Below are positions 1 to 8,252 of a DNA stretch of 64,000 bases, piece after piece (within the stretch, counting starts at the first letter, position 1; each line of letters starts with the position of its first letter). The stretch comes from Rhizobium anhuiense (GTDB lineage: Bacteria; Pseudomonadota; Alphaproteobacteria; Rhizobiales; Rhizobiaceae): positions 248,001 to 312,000 of the forward strand of contig NZ_ML133521.1 of assembly GCF_003985145.1 (NCBI RefSeq), read 5' to 3'. Below the pieces are notes generated by a model. That model was not told the origin of the DNA, searched no databases, and saw only the letters and a program-made list of their open reading frames with translations. The translations under genes were made by a program, and so were the position numbers.

Positions 1-1693
1 CGGCACGGCAGGCGCGTTTGCCGCCTGGTGTCTCGTCAGCCTCATCGCGCTGGTGACGAATGCCATCTGGTTCGGGCAGATCGGCATCCGGCCCGCCTCT
101 CTGGCTGCGGTGCCGCGCTCGCTATGGGTGGTTCTGGTTCCGCCGCTCGGCGGACTGGTCATCGGGCTCATGGCCCGCTTCGGGTCGGAGAAGATACGCG
201 GCCACGGCATTCCGGAGGCGATCGAGGCCATCCTGATCGGCGGCAGCCGGATGTCACCGAAGGTCGCGATCCTCAAGCCGCTGTCATCGGCAATCTCCAT
301 CGGAACCGGCGGTCCGTTCGGCGCCGAGGGGCCGATCATCATGACCGGCGGTGCGATCGGCTCGCTGTTCGCCCAATTCTTCCACATGAGTGCCGCAGAG
401 CGGAAGACGCTGCTCGTCGCGGGTGCCGCCGCAGGCATGACGGCGATCTTCGGCTCGCCGATCGCCGCGGTCATGCTGGCGGTCGAACTCTTATTGTTCG
501 AATGGAAGCCGCGCAGCTTCATTCCGGTCGCCGTCGCCGCTTGCGTATCGATCTGCTGGCGTCCGCTGCTGTTCGGTACCGGTCCGCTGTTCCCGACCCA
601 CTTTCAGCCAGACTTGCCCTGGTGGGGGATTTTCGCCTGTGCGGCGATGGGCATCATCTCAGGCCTGCAATCGGGATTGCTGACGACACTGCTCTACCGG
701 ATCGAGGATCTGTTCGAGGCCTTGCCGATCCACTGGATGTGGTGGCCGATGCTCGGCGGTCTCGTCATCGGCCTCGGCGGCCTGATTGAACCGCGAGCAA
801 TGGGCGTCGGCTACGACATCATCGATGGCTTGCTCAACAACCGGCTGCTCGCGCCGGCTGTGATGTCGATCCTGCTGGTGAAGACGGTCATCTGGCTGTT
901 TGCCCTGTCGTCGGGCACCTCGGGCGGCGTGCTTGCACCGCTTCTGATTTTCGGCGGCGCTCTCGGATGGCTGGTCGGGCTTGTTATGCCGGGCAACGAT
1001 CCCGGCTTCTGGGCGCTGCTCGGCATGGCGGCGATGATGGGCGGAACCATGCGCGCGCCGCTGACGGGAACCTTCTTCGCGATGGAGATCACCGGCGACA
1101 TCAGCACGCTCGTTCCGCTGCTTGCCGCAACGGTTACGGCCTATGCCGTCACGGTTTTGCTGCTGCGCCGCTCGATCCTCACCGAGAAGATCGCACGCCG
1201 CGGCCAGCATATCACCCGCGAATATGGCGTCGATCCGTTCGAGCTATCGCGGGCAAGGGAGATCATGATCAGCGATGTCGATACGCTTCCGGTCACCATG
1301 ACGGTGGGAGAGGCGTGCGACTTCTTTGCCTCGCTGGAGAAAACGCACCGGATCTATCCGGTGGTCGATGCAGGAGGCAAATTGGCAGGCATCGTATCGA
1401 GGGCTGACGCCCTGCTCTGGCAGGGGAATTTGGACCTCGCCGGACAGACGCTTGCGGAAAATGTGACAGACGCGTCCGTTCCTGTCGGGCATCCGGATGA
1501 TACGGTCGCATTCATCGCCGACCTGATGCTGTCGACCGGCGACGGACGCATTCCGATCGTCGATCCGACCTCAGGGAAATTGTGCGGCCTGATCGCCCGC
1601 AAGGATCTCCTGCGGCTGCGCAGTTCCTACCGGTCGGCGGAACTGGATCGGCGGCCGTATCTCACCGCCGGCTCAAAGAGCAGGGCGCAATAG
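1..1693 (+). CDS. ClC-family chloride channel/transporter with C-terminal CBS domains (5' end outside window)
   Basis: Membrane protein of the voltage-gated chloride channel family, moving Cl- or exchanging Cl- for H+ across the inner membrane. The frame is open to the first bases of the window, so the start lies upstream; an internal GTG at 53 is not the natural start. ClC signatures are present in order: GHGIPEA, GPFGAEGP (with the gating/proton glutamate) and a GTSGGVLAP chloride-binding stretch, between many hydrophobic segments. The last 150 or so residues, from about REIMISDVDTLPV, form a CBS pair, a common regulatory addition. It ends at TAG 1691-1693 and converges on the sulfonate operon. 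Family assignment is firm; channel versus antiporter cannot be told from sequence alone. Confidence 0.93.
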   Translation, partial: GTAGAFAAWCLVSLIALVTNAIWFGQIGIRPASLAAVPRSLWVVLVPPLGGLVIGLMARFGSEKIRGHGIPEAIEAILIGGSRMSPKVAILKPLSSAISIGTGGPFGAEGPIIMTGGAIGSLFAQFFHMSAAERKTLLVAGAAAGMTAIFGSPIAAVMLAVELLLFEWKPRSFIPVAVAACVSICWRPLLFGTGPLFPTHFQPDLPWWGIFACAAMGIISGLQSGLLTTLLYRIEDLFEALPIHWMWWPMLGGLVIGLGGLIEPRAMGVGYDIIDGLLNNRLLAPAVMSILLVKTVIWLFALSSGTSGGVLAPLLIFGGALGWLVGLVMPGNDPGFWALLGMAAMMGGTMRAPLTGTFFAMEITGDISTLVPLLAATVTAYAVTVLLLRRSILTEKIARRGQHITREYGVDPFELSRAREIMISDVDTLPVTMTVGEACDFFASLEKTHRIYPVVDAGGKLAGIVSRADALLWQGNLDLAGQTLAENVTDASVPVGHPDDTVAFIADLMLSTGDGRIPIVDPTSGKLCGLIARKDLLRLRSSYRSAELDRRPYLTAGSKSRAQ

Positions 1694-1732
1694 CGGTCCG
1701 CTGATGTTCTCTCCCTCGCTCCTGCTACTGCG

Positions 1733-1766
1733 GCGCGCCACATGGAACAGGTTCCATGTGGCGCGC
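1733..1766. terminator. Long perfect hairpin between convergent genes
   Basis: A 16-bp perfect inverted repeat (arms GCGCGCCACATGGAAC and GTTCCATGTGGCGCGC) separated by only two bases. It lies between the stop of the ClC gene (1693) and the stop of the minus-strand ATPase gene (1784). No U-run follows on either strand, so it is not a canonical intrinsic terminator, but the position suits a bidirectional 3'-end or RNA-stabilising structure. A protein-binding palindrome is the alternative. Confidence 0.6.
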
Positions 1767-1783
1767 GCTGACGACTGAAGATG

Positions 1784-2554
1784 TCAGTGCAGTCCGAACA
1801 GGTTCAGCAACTCTTCGCGGTGTCGGACGAATTCCGGGGCGCTGCGGTCGCGAGGACGGGGCAGATCGATTTCGATCAGGCGCGGCTCGCTGCCTTTTTC
1901 CCGTGGCAGGATCAGGATCCGGTCGGCGAGATAAATCGCTTCCTCGAGATCGTGGGTCACGAGAATGGTGGTGACATCCTCATCGCGCCAGATCCGTGCT
2001 AGCTCCTGCTGCATGCCGATCTTGGTCATTGCGTCGAGCGCGCCGAGCGGTTCGTCGAGCAGCAGGATCTCCGGCTGGACGGCAAGCGCCCGGGCGATCC
2101 CGACGCGTTGGGCCATGCCGCCGGAGAGCTGCCGGGGATAGGCCGCCTCGAATTGCTGCAGGCCGACGAGCTTGACATAATGGCGCGCCCGCGCCCTCGC
2201 CTGCTCACGTGACAGACCTCTTGTTTCCAGCCCGAAGGAGACATTGTCGAGCACATCAAGCCAGGGAAGCAGCCGCGGTTCCTGGAAGATGACGGCGCGC
2301 TCCGCGCCGACGCCGCACACCGCCTTGCCGTCGACGAGAACCTCTCCCGTGTCGGAATCCTCAAGACCTGCCAGAACCCTGAGCAGGGTCGTCTTGCCCG
2401 AGCCGCTGGCGCCGACAATGGCGAGGCTTTCGCCGGAGCGGATGTGGAGGTTGATATCCTTGAGAACCTCTAGCTGTGTCCCGTTCAACTTGTAGGATTT
2501 GGAGAGGTGACGGATCGTTACCTCTCCGCGGCTCGTGTCCTCAGCGATGCTCAT
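1784..2554 (-). CDS. ABC transporter ATPase, nitrate/sulfonate/taurine type (SsuB-like)
   Basis: Cytoplasmic ATPase powering the adjacent sulfonate-type importer. Walker A GASGSGKTT, signature LSGGMAQR and Walker B ILLLDEPLGALD are intact, and the length (256 aa) is normal for SsuB/TauB. ATG at 2554 is preferred over the upstream GTG at 2557 because GAGGA lies at a good distance from the ATG. It is the last gene of the minus-strand operon, 9 nt after the binding-protein gene. The exact substrate is inferred from the operon, not from this protein. Confidence 0.92.
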   Translation of the reverse strand: MSIAEDTSRGEVTIRHLSKSYKLNGTQLEVLKDINLHIRSGESLAIVGASGSGKTTLLRVLAGLEDSDTGEVLVDGKAVCGVGAERAVIFQEPRLLPWLDVLDNVSFGLETRGLSREQARARARHYVKLVGLQQFEAAYPRQLSGGMAQRVGIARALAVQPEILLLDEPLGALDAMTKIGMQQELARIWRDEDVTTILVTHDLEEAIYLADRILILPREKGSEPRLIEIDLPRPRDRSAPEFVRHREELLNLFGLH

Positions 2555-2563
2555 CACGGTTCC

Positions 2564-3547
2564 TCAGTTGCTTGCCGGCTTGGCGTCGGCGGCAAAGAGG
2601 ATGTCCTTGGCCGCCAGCTGGCCTTGCTTCAGCTTGCCTTCGCGAACCAGGACGTCGATCCAGAACTGGATGTCGCGCTCGACCGGCAGGCCGCCGGCGC
2701 GCACGCCGTAGCCGCGGAAATACTGTGCGATATCCGCGTTCTCGCCACGCTCGCTGAGCGCCTTGGCCAGGATCTTCTTGGTTTCCTCAGGATGCTCGCG
2801 GGCATAGTCGAGGGCGCGGGCCGACTGCTCGACGAAAATCTTCGAAGCCTCCGGATGCTGCTGAATGAAATCGCGGCGCAGTACCACAAAGCCGCCGGCA
2901 ATGTCTCCAAGCACGTCGGTATCGTCGAAAATCGCCCGCAGACCGCCGTTCTTCAGCGCTGCACCCTCGAAGGTCGTCTGCCAATAGCCGAAGGCGGCGA
3001 TATCGACCTGCTTGGAACGCAGCACCTGCTCGAGCTGCGGCCCGGGGACGACGACCTGATTGGCGACGTCGGTCGGCAGGTCGACGGAATGCAAGGCCTC
3101 GCGGATGGTATAGTCGAGATGGGCGCCGAGCGTATTGACCGCGATGCTCTTGCCGGCAATGTCCTTGATGCCTTTGATCGGGCTGTCTTCCAGCACGTAG
3201 AAGGTCGACTGCACCTCGTCGTTGATGCCGTTCGAAGGATAGGCGGCGACGAAATCATTGCCGCCGATGATCGAGTTCAGGACGGCGGAGGTTGCAGCGC
3301 TGCCAATCTCGACGTCACCGGATGCCAGAGCGATGAGGGAGGCCGGGCCGCCCTGGGCATAGCCGACATTTTCCAGCGTGATGCCCGTGCCTTCGAAATA
3401 GCCGAGCTCGGCGGCGAGTTCATGGGCGGCAAGGCCGCCCTGGCTGGCGAGGTAGCGCAGCTTCACCGTGTCGGTGGCTGCGGCCGGTGTGGCAAGGCCG
3501 AGAGCGATCACGGCCGGCAGAAGGAGGTTGCGGGGATGGAATGTCAT
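2564..3547 (-). CDS. Periplasmic substrate-binding protein, SsuA/NMT1 type
   Basis: Captures the substrate in the periplasm for the neighbouring permease and ATPase. The 327-aa product starts with a Sec signal peptide (MTFHPRNLLLPAVIALGLATPAAA, cut after the AxA) and continues as an SsuA/TauA-like periplasmic protein (for example YLASQGGLAAHELA, and FGYWQTTFEG in the middle). The frame is open for 47 codons further upstream, but ATG 3547 has an AAGGA site and gives a proper signal peptide. It sits between permease and ATPase genes, 40 nt after the permease. Aliphatic sulfonates or related organosulfur compounds are the likely ligands by family and context. Confidence 0.88.
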   Translation of the reverse strand: MTFHPRNLLLPAVIALGLATPAAATDTVKLRYLASQGGLAAHELAAELGYFEGTGITLENVGYAQGGPASLIALASGDVEIGSAATSAVLNSIIGGNDFVAAYPSNGINDEVQSTFYVLEDSPIKGIKDIAGKSIAVNTLGAHLDYTIREALHSVDLPTDVANQVVVPGPQLEQVLRSKQVDIAAFGYWQTTFEGAALKNGGLRAIFDDTDVLGDIAGGFVVLRRDFIQQHPEASKIFVEQSARALDYAREHPEETKKILAKALSERGENADIAQYFRGYGVRAGGLPVERDIQFWIDVLVREGKLKQGQLAAKDILFAADAKPASN

Positions 3548-3587
3548 GTGGTGGTCCTTTTCGGAAGAGGAAAATCGGTGGAAGCAG

Positions 3588-4439
3588 TCAACGGCCCGGC
3601 TGAGACCAGCGGCAGAGGCGGCGCTGCAGGAGAACGAGCAAGGCATTGGCGGCAAGCCCGAGGAAGGCGAGCAGAAGGATCGCCGCAAACATCAGCGGAA
3701 TCTGGAAATTGTACTGGGCGTTCATGACCTGGAAACCGATGCCCTTGTTGGCGCCGATCATCTCGGCGGCAATCAACAGCAGAAGCGCAGTCGTCGCCGA
3801 AAGGCGCAGGCCGACGAAGATTGCAGGCACCGAGGCCGGCAGGATGACGCGGCGGAAGATGGTCAGCGGCCCGGCGCCGTAGGTCCGCGCCATCTCGATC
3901 AGCTTCTTGTCCACTTCCTTGACGCCGCCGATCGTGGCGAGCAGGACCGGAAACAGCGTCGCCCAGAAGATCACGAAGATCTTCGATGTTTCGCCGAGGC
4001 CGAGCAGCAGGATGAAGACCGGGTAGAGCGCCAGCGCCGAGGTCTGGCGGAAGAGCTGCAGGATCGGATCGAGCGCCTGTTCGACCAAGCGAAACTGGCC
4101 CATGAACAGGCCGAGCGGAATGCCGATTGCGACGGCAAAGGCAAAAGCGGTTCCCGATCGCTGCAGACTGATGGCGATGTCATCGAGCAGCGCGCCGTTG
4201 GCCAGATTGGTCCAAAGGGCCGACAGGATCACGTTCAAGGGCGGGAAGACGGCGGGATTGACCCAGCCCCTGGTGCTCGACACCTGCCAGAACAGGAGGA
4301 AGCCGATGAGAAGGCCGTAGCGCGGCAAAAGCGATGCGAGCACTCCGCGCAGGCGGGAGGCGAGAATGGAAATATGGCTTTCGCTGTTTTTCAGGCGGCC
4401 AAAGCTTCTCGGGAGAGTCTGGTTGATTTCATAGGTCAT
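3588..4439 (-). CDS. ABC transporter permease, SsuC/TauC type
   Basis: Inner-membrane permease of the sulfonate-type importer, 283 aa, with about six hydrophobic segments and the BPD_transp_1 coupling region (EMARTYGAGPLTIFRRVILPASVPAI, written here only as its EAA-like loop near the middle of the second half). GAGGAG lies just upstream of ATG 4439. The gene starts 9 nt after the monooxygenase stop, so the two are cotranscribed. It is most similar in layout to SsuC, with a longer charged N-terminus than usual before the first membrane segment. Confidence 0.9.
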   Translation of the reverse strand: MTYEINQTLPRSFGRLKNSESHISILASRLRGVLASLLPRYGLLIGFLLFWQVSSTRGWVNPAVFPPLNVILSALWTNLANGALLDDIAISLQRSGTAFAFAVAIGIPLGLFMGQFRLVEQALDPILQLFRQTSALALYPVFILLLGLGETSKIFVIFWATLFPVLLATIGGVKEVDKKLIEMARTYGAGPLTIFRRVILPASVPAIFVGLRLSATTALLLLIAAEMIGANKGIGFQVMNAQYNFQIPLMFAAILLLAFLGLAANALLVLLQRRLCRWSQPGR

Positions 4440-4448
4440 GGCCGCTCC

Positions 4449-5801
4449 TCACTCTGCCGCCTGGAGAGCTGCATGTCCTGCAGTCCACCGATTGGTCGGG
4501 AAAGGCAGGCCGAGGTTCTCCCGCAGCGTCTTGCCCTCATAGGCGGTGCGGAACAGGCCGCGGCGCTGCAGTTCCGGGATGACCAGATCGACGAAATCGT
4601 CGAGCGCCGTCGGCAGCCAGGGCGGCAGAATGTTGAAGCCGTCGGCGGCTTCGTTCTCGAACCAGTTCTGCAGCGTATCGGCGATCTGCTCGGGCGTTCC
4701 GACGATGGTGTAGTGACCGCGGGCGGATGCGATCCACTGATAGAGCTGGCGAATGGTGAAGTTGTTTTCATCGGCGATCTGGCGGATGAGCGCCTGGCGG
4801 CTCTTCATGCCTTCGGTCGGCGGCGCCGGCGGCAGAGGCCCGTCGAGGTCATAACCGTGCAGATCGAGCGTGCCGCCGGTCAGGCCATTGAGGAGGCCGA
4901 TCCCGTCCTCTTCGACGATGAGCGAGGTCAGGCGGTCGTATTTCTCGCGTGCCTCCGCCTCGGTCCTGCCGACGAAAGCGGATACGCCGGGCATGACCAG
5001 GATGTGATCCGGGTTTCGGCCGAGACCGCGGGCGCGGGCCTTGATGTCCCGGTAGAACTCCTGGGCGGTTTCGATATGCTGGTGGGCGGTGAAGATGACC
5101 TCGGCCGTTGCCGCGGCGAGTCCGCGTCCGTCTTCGGATTGGCCGGCCTGGACGATGACGGGATGCCCCTGCGGCGACCGCGAGACGTTGAGCGGACCGC
5201 GCACGCTGAAATGTTCGCCGCGGTGGTCGGTGTCGTGCAGCTTCGACGGGTCGAAGAATACGCCGGTATCCTTGTCCCGGATGAAGGCGTCGTCTTCGAA
5301 GCTTTCCCAGAGTTTGCGGACGACGTCGACATGCTCGGCGGCACGGCGATATCGGTCGGCATGCGGAAGCTGGGTGTCGCGGTTGAAGTTCTGCGCCGTC
5401 AGGTCGCCCGTCGTGGTGACGACGTTCCAGCCGGCGCGGCCATCCGAGATCAGATCCAGCGAGGCGAATTTGCGGGCGGTCGTGTAAGGCTCCTCGTAGG
5501 TCGTCGAGGACGTGGCGATAAAGCCGAGATGGGTGGTGAAAGGCGCAAGGGCGGAAAACAGGGTCACCGGTTCGAAGCCGGCGACGCGGGCATTGCCGCC
5601 TTCACGCGCCCCGCCGAAACCGACGGCCAGTCCGTCGGCGAGGAAATAGGCATCGAAGAGCCCGCGCTCGGCCGTCAAAGCGAGGCGTTTGTGGAACTCG
5701 AAACTGGTCGCGCCGTCGGCCGGCTGGTCGGGATGCCGCCATGAGGCAACATGCTGTCCGCCACCGGGAAGAAATGCCCCAAGCCTGATTTTCCGTGTCA
5801 T
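4449..5801 (-). CDS. FMN-dependent luciferase-like monooxygenase (NtaA/SnaA/DszA family)
   Basis: Class C flavin monooxygenase expected to use FMNH2 and O2, here probably to oxidise an organosulfur compound brought in by the linked transporter. The 450-aa protein has the bacterial luciferase TIM-barrel pattern of the NtaA/SnaA/DszA group: N-terminal KIRLGAFLPGGGQHVASWR, the conserved LDLISDGRAGWNVVTT block near residue 120, and a long insertion before the C-terminal barrel strands. First gene of the operon, with GAGGA before ATG 5801. No flavin reductase gene is linked, so reduced FMN must come from elsewhere. Nitrilotriacetate or dibenzothiophene-type substrates cannot be excluded. Confidence 0.88.
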   Translation of the reverse strand: MTRKIRLGAFLPGGGQHVASWRHPDQPADGATSFEFHKRLALTAERGLFDAYFLADGLAVGFGGAREGGNARVAGFEPVTLFSALAPFTTHLGFIATSSTTYEEPYTTARKFASLDLISDGRAGWNVVTTTGDLTAQNFNRDTQLPHADRYRRAAEHVDVVRKLWESFEDDAFIRDKDTGVFFDPSKLHDTDHRGEHFSVRGPLNVSRSPQGHPVIVQAGQSEDGRGLAAATAEVIFTAHQHIETAQEFYRDIKARARGLGRNPDHILVMPGVSAFVGRTEAEAREKYDRLTSLIVEEDGIGLLNGLTGGTLDLHGYDLDGPLPPAPPTEGMKSRQALIRQIADENNFTIRQLYQWIASARGHYTIVGTPEQIADTLQNWFENEAADGFNILPPWLPTALDDFVDLVIPELQRRGLFRTAYEGKTLRENLGLPFPTNRWTAGHAALQAAE

Positions 5802-6134
5802 GTCGCGTCCTCTCCGGTTGCCGTCAACAGTCTGGCCTTCCCCAAGGCCAAGTATAAATGCGCTGTTGGACCACTAAGATACGTTCTCCATAAATTTTAT
5901 AGAGAAACTTAATTTCATAGTTTCGGAGGAAGCGTGAATAGATTTCCGGGATCGGCTTGAAACTCGAAATTGAACGATCGAGGCCGCCGCCCCTCGAATT
6001 ATAGGGCAGGCCGACAGGCGGCATTCTACAGGCGTGACAAAGAGCCGCCTGGGGCGGTGATAAGGAGATCATCCGGCGTTCCCTCGCACGAATGTCCGTG
6101 CCGCCGGATATCAATATCCTGATTTGCTCAGGCT
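5802..6134. other. Gene-free interval upstream of the sulfonate operon
   Basis: 333 bases between the monooxygenase start and the IclR stop, no credible ORF. It must hold the promoter of the minus-strand operon. Within it, 5833-5850 is a perfect palindrome (GGCCTT, CCCC, AAGGCC, flanked by T/A) about 30 bases upstream of the start codon on the minus strand, with TATACT (complement of 5851-5856) immediately upstream as a possible -10. I could not find a convincing -35. Confidence 0.5.
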
Positions 6135-6920
6135 TCAGCCTCGTTTGGGCCGGGTCGGAGCATGATCCAGTCCGGCGGCGGCCTTCTTCAGGCAGTCGAG
6201 GTAGCGGTCGCGGTTGGCGATGCCGTCGTCGCGCGGGGTGACGAGGCAGAGCGTTGCGGCGGCATGGCCTTCTTCGCCGCGCACCGGCACGGCAAAACAA
6301 TGGGTGAAGCTGTCGACGATGCTGTTGAAAGTGAAGAGACCTTCACGCTCGGCTTGGCGCACTTCGGCGATGAAGGTTTGCGGCTCCAGCCATTCGCCGT
6401 TCGGCAGGCGGAAATCCTGCGGCGGAATGAAGTTCAGAATGTCCTGATCGGACAGATGCGCGACGAGCAAGCGGCCTGACGCCGTCCACGGGATCGGCAC
6501 CGATTGGCCGACATCCGTCGAAATGCGGAAGGGGCGTGCGCCTTCGCGCATGCGCACGACCGTATATCTGTTTCCATCCAGCATGCAGAACTGCGCCGTT
6601 TCCCGCGTCTCGTCGGCAAGCTGTTCCAGTGCGGCCTCGCATTCGCGGGTGAAATCGAAATGGTTCTCATAGGCTGCGCCGAGGAAATAGAGCTTGCGGC
6701 CGAGATAGACACGCCCCTCGCCGCCGGTGAATTCCAGAATGCCGTTGCTCAGCAGCAGGTTGACGAGTTCGTAAACCGATGAACGCGGCGCGCCGATCTG
6801 CGCGGCAATTTCGTTTGGCTTCAAGGCCTGCCGCTTCTGGCGCAGGAAATCGAGGATCTCGAAGGCGCGGTCGAGCCCTCGGGCGCGCTTGCCGGCTGCT
6901 TCGTCCTGAACTGCATCCAT
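6135..6920 (-). CDS. IclR-family transcriptional regulator
   Basis: DNA-binding regulator with an N-terminal winged helix (LDRAFEILDFLRQKRQALKPNE onward, recognition helix around APRSSVYELVNLL) and a C-terminal effector domain (FAVPVRGEEGHAAATLCLVTPR near the end). I choose ATG 6920 (261 aa), which has AAGGA upstream; the longer frame begins with TTG at 6977. It is divergent from the ABC/catabolic operon that begins at 7138, and two palindromes lie in the shared 217-bp intergenic region, so it probably controls that operon and itself. The effector is unknown. Confidence 0.9.
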   Translation of the reverse strand: MDAVQDEAAGKRARGLDRAFEILDFLRQKRQALKPNEIAAQIGAPRSSVYELVNLLLSNGILEFTGGEGRVYLGRKLYFLGAAYENHFDFTRECEAALEQLADETRETAQFCMLDGNRYTVVRMREGARPFRISTDVGQSVPIPWTASGRLLVAHLSDQDILNFIPPQDFRLPNGEWLEPQTFIAEVRQAEREGLFTFNSIVDSFTHCFAVPVRGEEGHAAATLCLVTPRDDGIANRDRYLDCLKKAAAGLDHAPTRPKRG

Positions 6921-7005
6921 TCTTTCGATCCTTTTTTGTCCGGCCAAGCTTTTCAAGCCCTCTGCCGCATCTGTCAATCGATCCGGTCATTCATCGCGGA
7001 TGAAA

Positions 7006-7035
7006 TTTTTCCACCCCTCTTGCGGGGTAGAAAAA
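7006..7035. promoter_or_regulatory. Candidate operator: 12-bp inverted repeat in the IclR/ABC intergenic region
   Basis: Arms TTTTTCCACCCC (7006-7017) and GGGGTAGAAAAA (7024-7035) with a 6-base spacer and one mismatched pair. The site lies between divergent promoters, close to the IclR gene, which suits autoregulation by the IclR protein. It has no tail of T residues in the right place for a terminator. Confidence 0.5.
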
Positions 7036-7072
7036 TCAGCATAAGATCACCTCGTCCGGTATATAGATCATA

Positions 7073-7090
7073 TGTACAATATATTGGACA
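7073..7090. promoter_or_regulatory. Candidate operator TGTAC-N8-GGACA upstream of the ABC operon
   Basis: 18-bp near-perfect palindrome TGTACAATATATTGGACA with an AT-rich centre, 47 bases before the start of the binding-protein gene. A second site of the same design (TGTCC-N8-GAACA) stands at 16563-16580 before the convergent gene at the far end of the cluster, which suggests one regulator, most simply the IclR protein. Confidence 0.5.
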
Positions 7091-7137
7091 AAGATGGCAA
7101 GCCGTCAACGCTGCCGCTCACAAAAAAGGGGATCGAC

Positions 7138-8205
7138 ATGAAGAATTTTGAAAACAGCATTTCTGCTTCGCTGCGCCGCCTTCTTGCGGGCGCTGCCGCC
7201 GCGGCGGCCCTCCTCGTCTTTTCCACAGGCACGGCCTCGGCCGCCGCCAATTGCATCAAAGATGACAGGAAGGCGCCCTATACGATCGGCTGGGCGAACA
7301 TCTATTCGGTGCCGACCTGGATGAAGCAGACCGAAGGCACCATCACGGCTGAAGTGGAGGAGCTGAAGAAGGCGGGCCTGGTGAAGGACCTGATGATCAC
7401 GGACGCGCAGGGCAACGCCCAGACGCAGATCCAGCATATTCAGTCGATGATCGACGCCAATGTCGACGCCATCGTCGTGATCGCCGGTTCCTCCAATGCG
7501 CTCGACCGCGTCATATCGGATGCCTGCGACAAGGGCATCGCCGTCGTGAATTTCGACAGCCTTGTCAATACCGACAAGGTGACCGCCAAGATCAACACCG
7601 ATTCCAACGAATGGGGCGCGACCGCTGCCAAGTGGATGGTCAGCCAGCTCGGCGGCAAGGGCAAGATCATCATCATGAACGGCCCGGCCGGCATTTCGGT
7701 GAGCGACGACCGCCGCAAAGGCGCCCAGCCGGTCCTCGATGCCAATCCGGGTCTCCAGGTGATCACCGAGACGAATACGGAATATAACGTCGCGCCGGCG
7801 CAGGAAGCGATGACCAGCCTGCTCTTTGCCAATCCCGAAATCGACGGCGTGCTGTCGCTCGGTGGCGCGCTGTCGGCCGGCTCGGTCCTTGCCTTCGAGC
7901 GTCAGGGCCGCGAGCAGGTGCCGACGACCGGTGAAAACGCCCGGCAGTTCCTGGAACTCTGGAAGGAGAAGGGCCTGAAGGGCTGGGCGACGATGCAGCC
8001 CAACTGGCTCGGCGCGCTTTCCGTCTATACCGCCGTGCAGGCGCTGCAAGGCAAGGATGTCCCGGCCTTCGTCAAGGTGCCGCTGCCCGTCATCGACGAC
8101 AGCACGATCGGCAGCTACCTCGCCCGGGCCGACAAGTTCCCGGCTGACGGCTATATCTACTCCGATTACGACCAGGCGCTCTTCGACAAGCTGCTCGCCA
8201 AGTAA
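7138..8205 (+). CDS. Sugar ABC transporter periplasmic binding protein (ribose/RbsB type)
   Basis: Periplasmic receptor, 355 aa, of the peripla_BP_4 (type I, sugar-binding) family. The N-terminus is a signal peptide (KNFENSISASLRRLLAG then an Ala-rich core, cleavage near ASAAA). Typical features include IQSMIDANVDAIVVIAG and the hinge-side INTDSNEWGATAAKWM. The frame is open from 7072, but ATG 7138 has GGGGA upstream and begins the signal peptide. It heads an operon with one ATPase and two permeases. The enzymes downstream suggest an amino- or acyl-substituted sugar-like ligand rather than ribose; this is inference. Confidence 0.9.
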   Translation: MKNFENSISASLRRLLAGAAAAAALLVFSTGTASAAANCIKDDRKAPYTIGWANIYSVPTWMKQTEGTITAEVEELKKAGLVKDLMITDAQGNAQTQIQHIQSMIDANVDAIVVIAGSSNALDRVISDACDKGIAVVNFDSLVNTDKVTAKINTDSNEWGATAAKWMVSQLGGKGKIIIMNGPAGISVSDDRRKGAQPVLDANPGLQVITETNTEYNVAPAQEAMTSLLFANPEIDGVLSLGGALSAGSVLAFERQGREQVPTTGENARQFLELWKEKGLKGWATMQPNWLGALSVYTAVQALQGKDVPAFVKVPLPVIDDSTIGSYLARADKFPADGYIYSDYDQALFDKLLAK

Positions 8206-8252
8206 TCCGCCCAAATAATCCGACCAAGTAACTCGGGTTGAGGAAAGCCGTC

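Noticed and set aside
2507..3727. 406-codon plus-strand ORF opposite the SsuA-like gene
   Set aside because: Antisense shadow of a well-supported gene with signal peptide and ribosome site.
3468..5744. 758-codon plus-strand ORF opposite the sulfonate permease and monooxygenase genes
   Set aside because: Runs antisense to two clear genes; composition is Arg/Gly/Asp/Glu-rich as expected from the complementary strand of GC-rich codons, and no domain is visible.
5904..5924. GAAACT...AGTTTC dyad in the gap upstream of the sulfonate operon
   Set aside because: Only six paired bases in an AT-rich stretch; not distinguishable from chance.
6921..6977. N-terminal extension of the IclR gene from TTG 6977
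   Set aside because: ATG 6920 has AAGGA at good spacing, and the extension has no IclR-like sequence.
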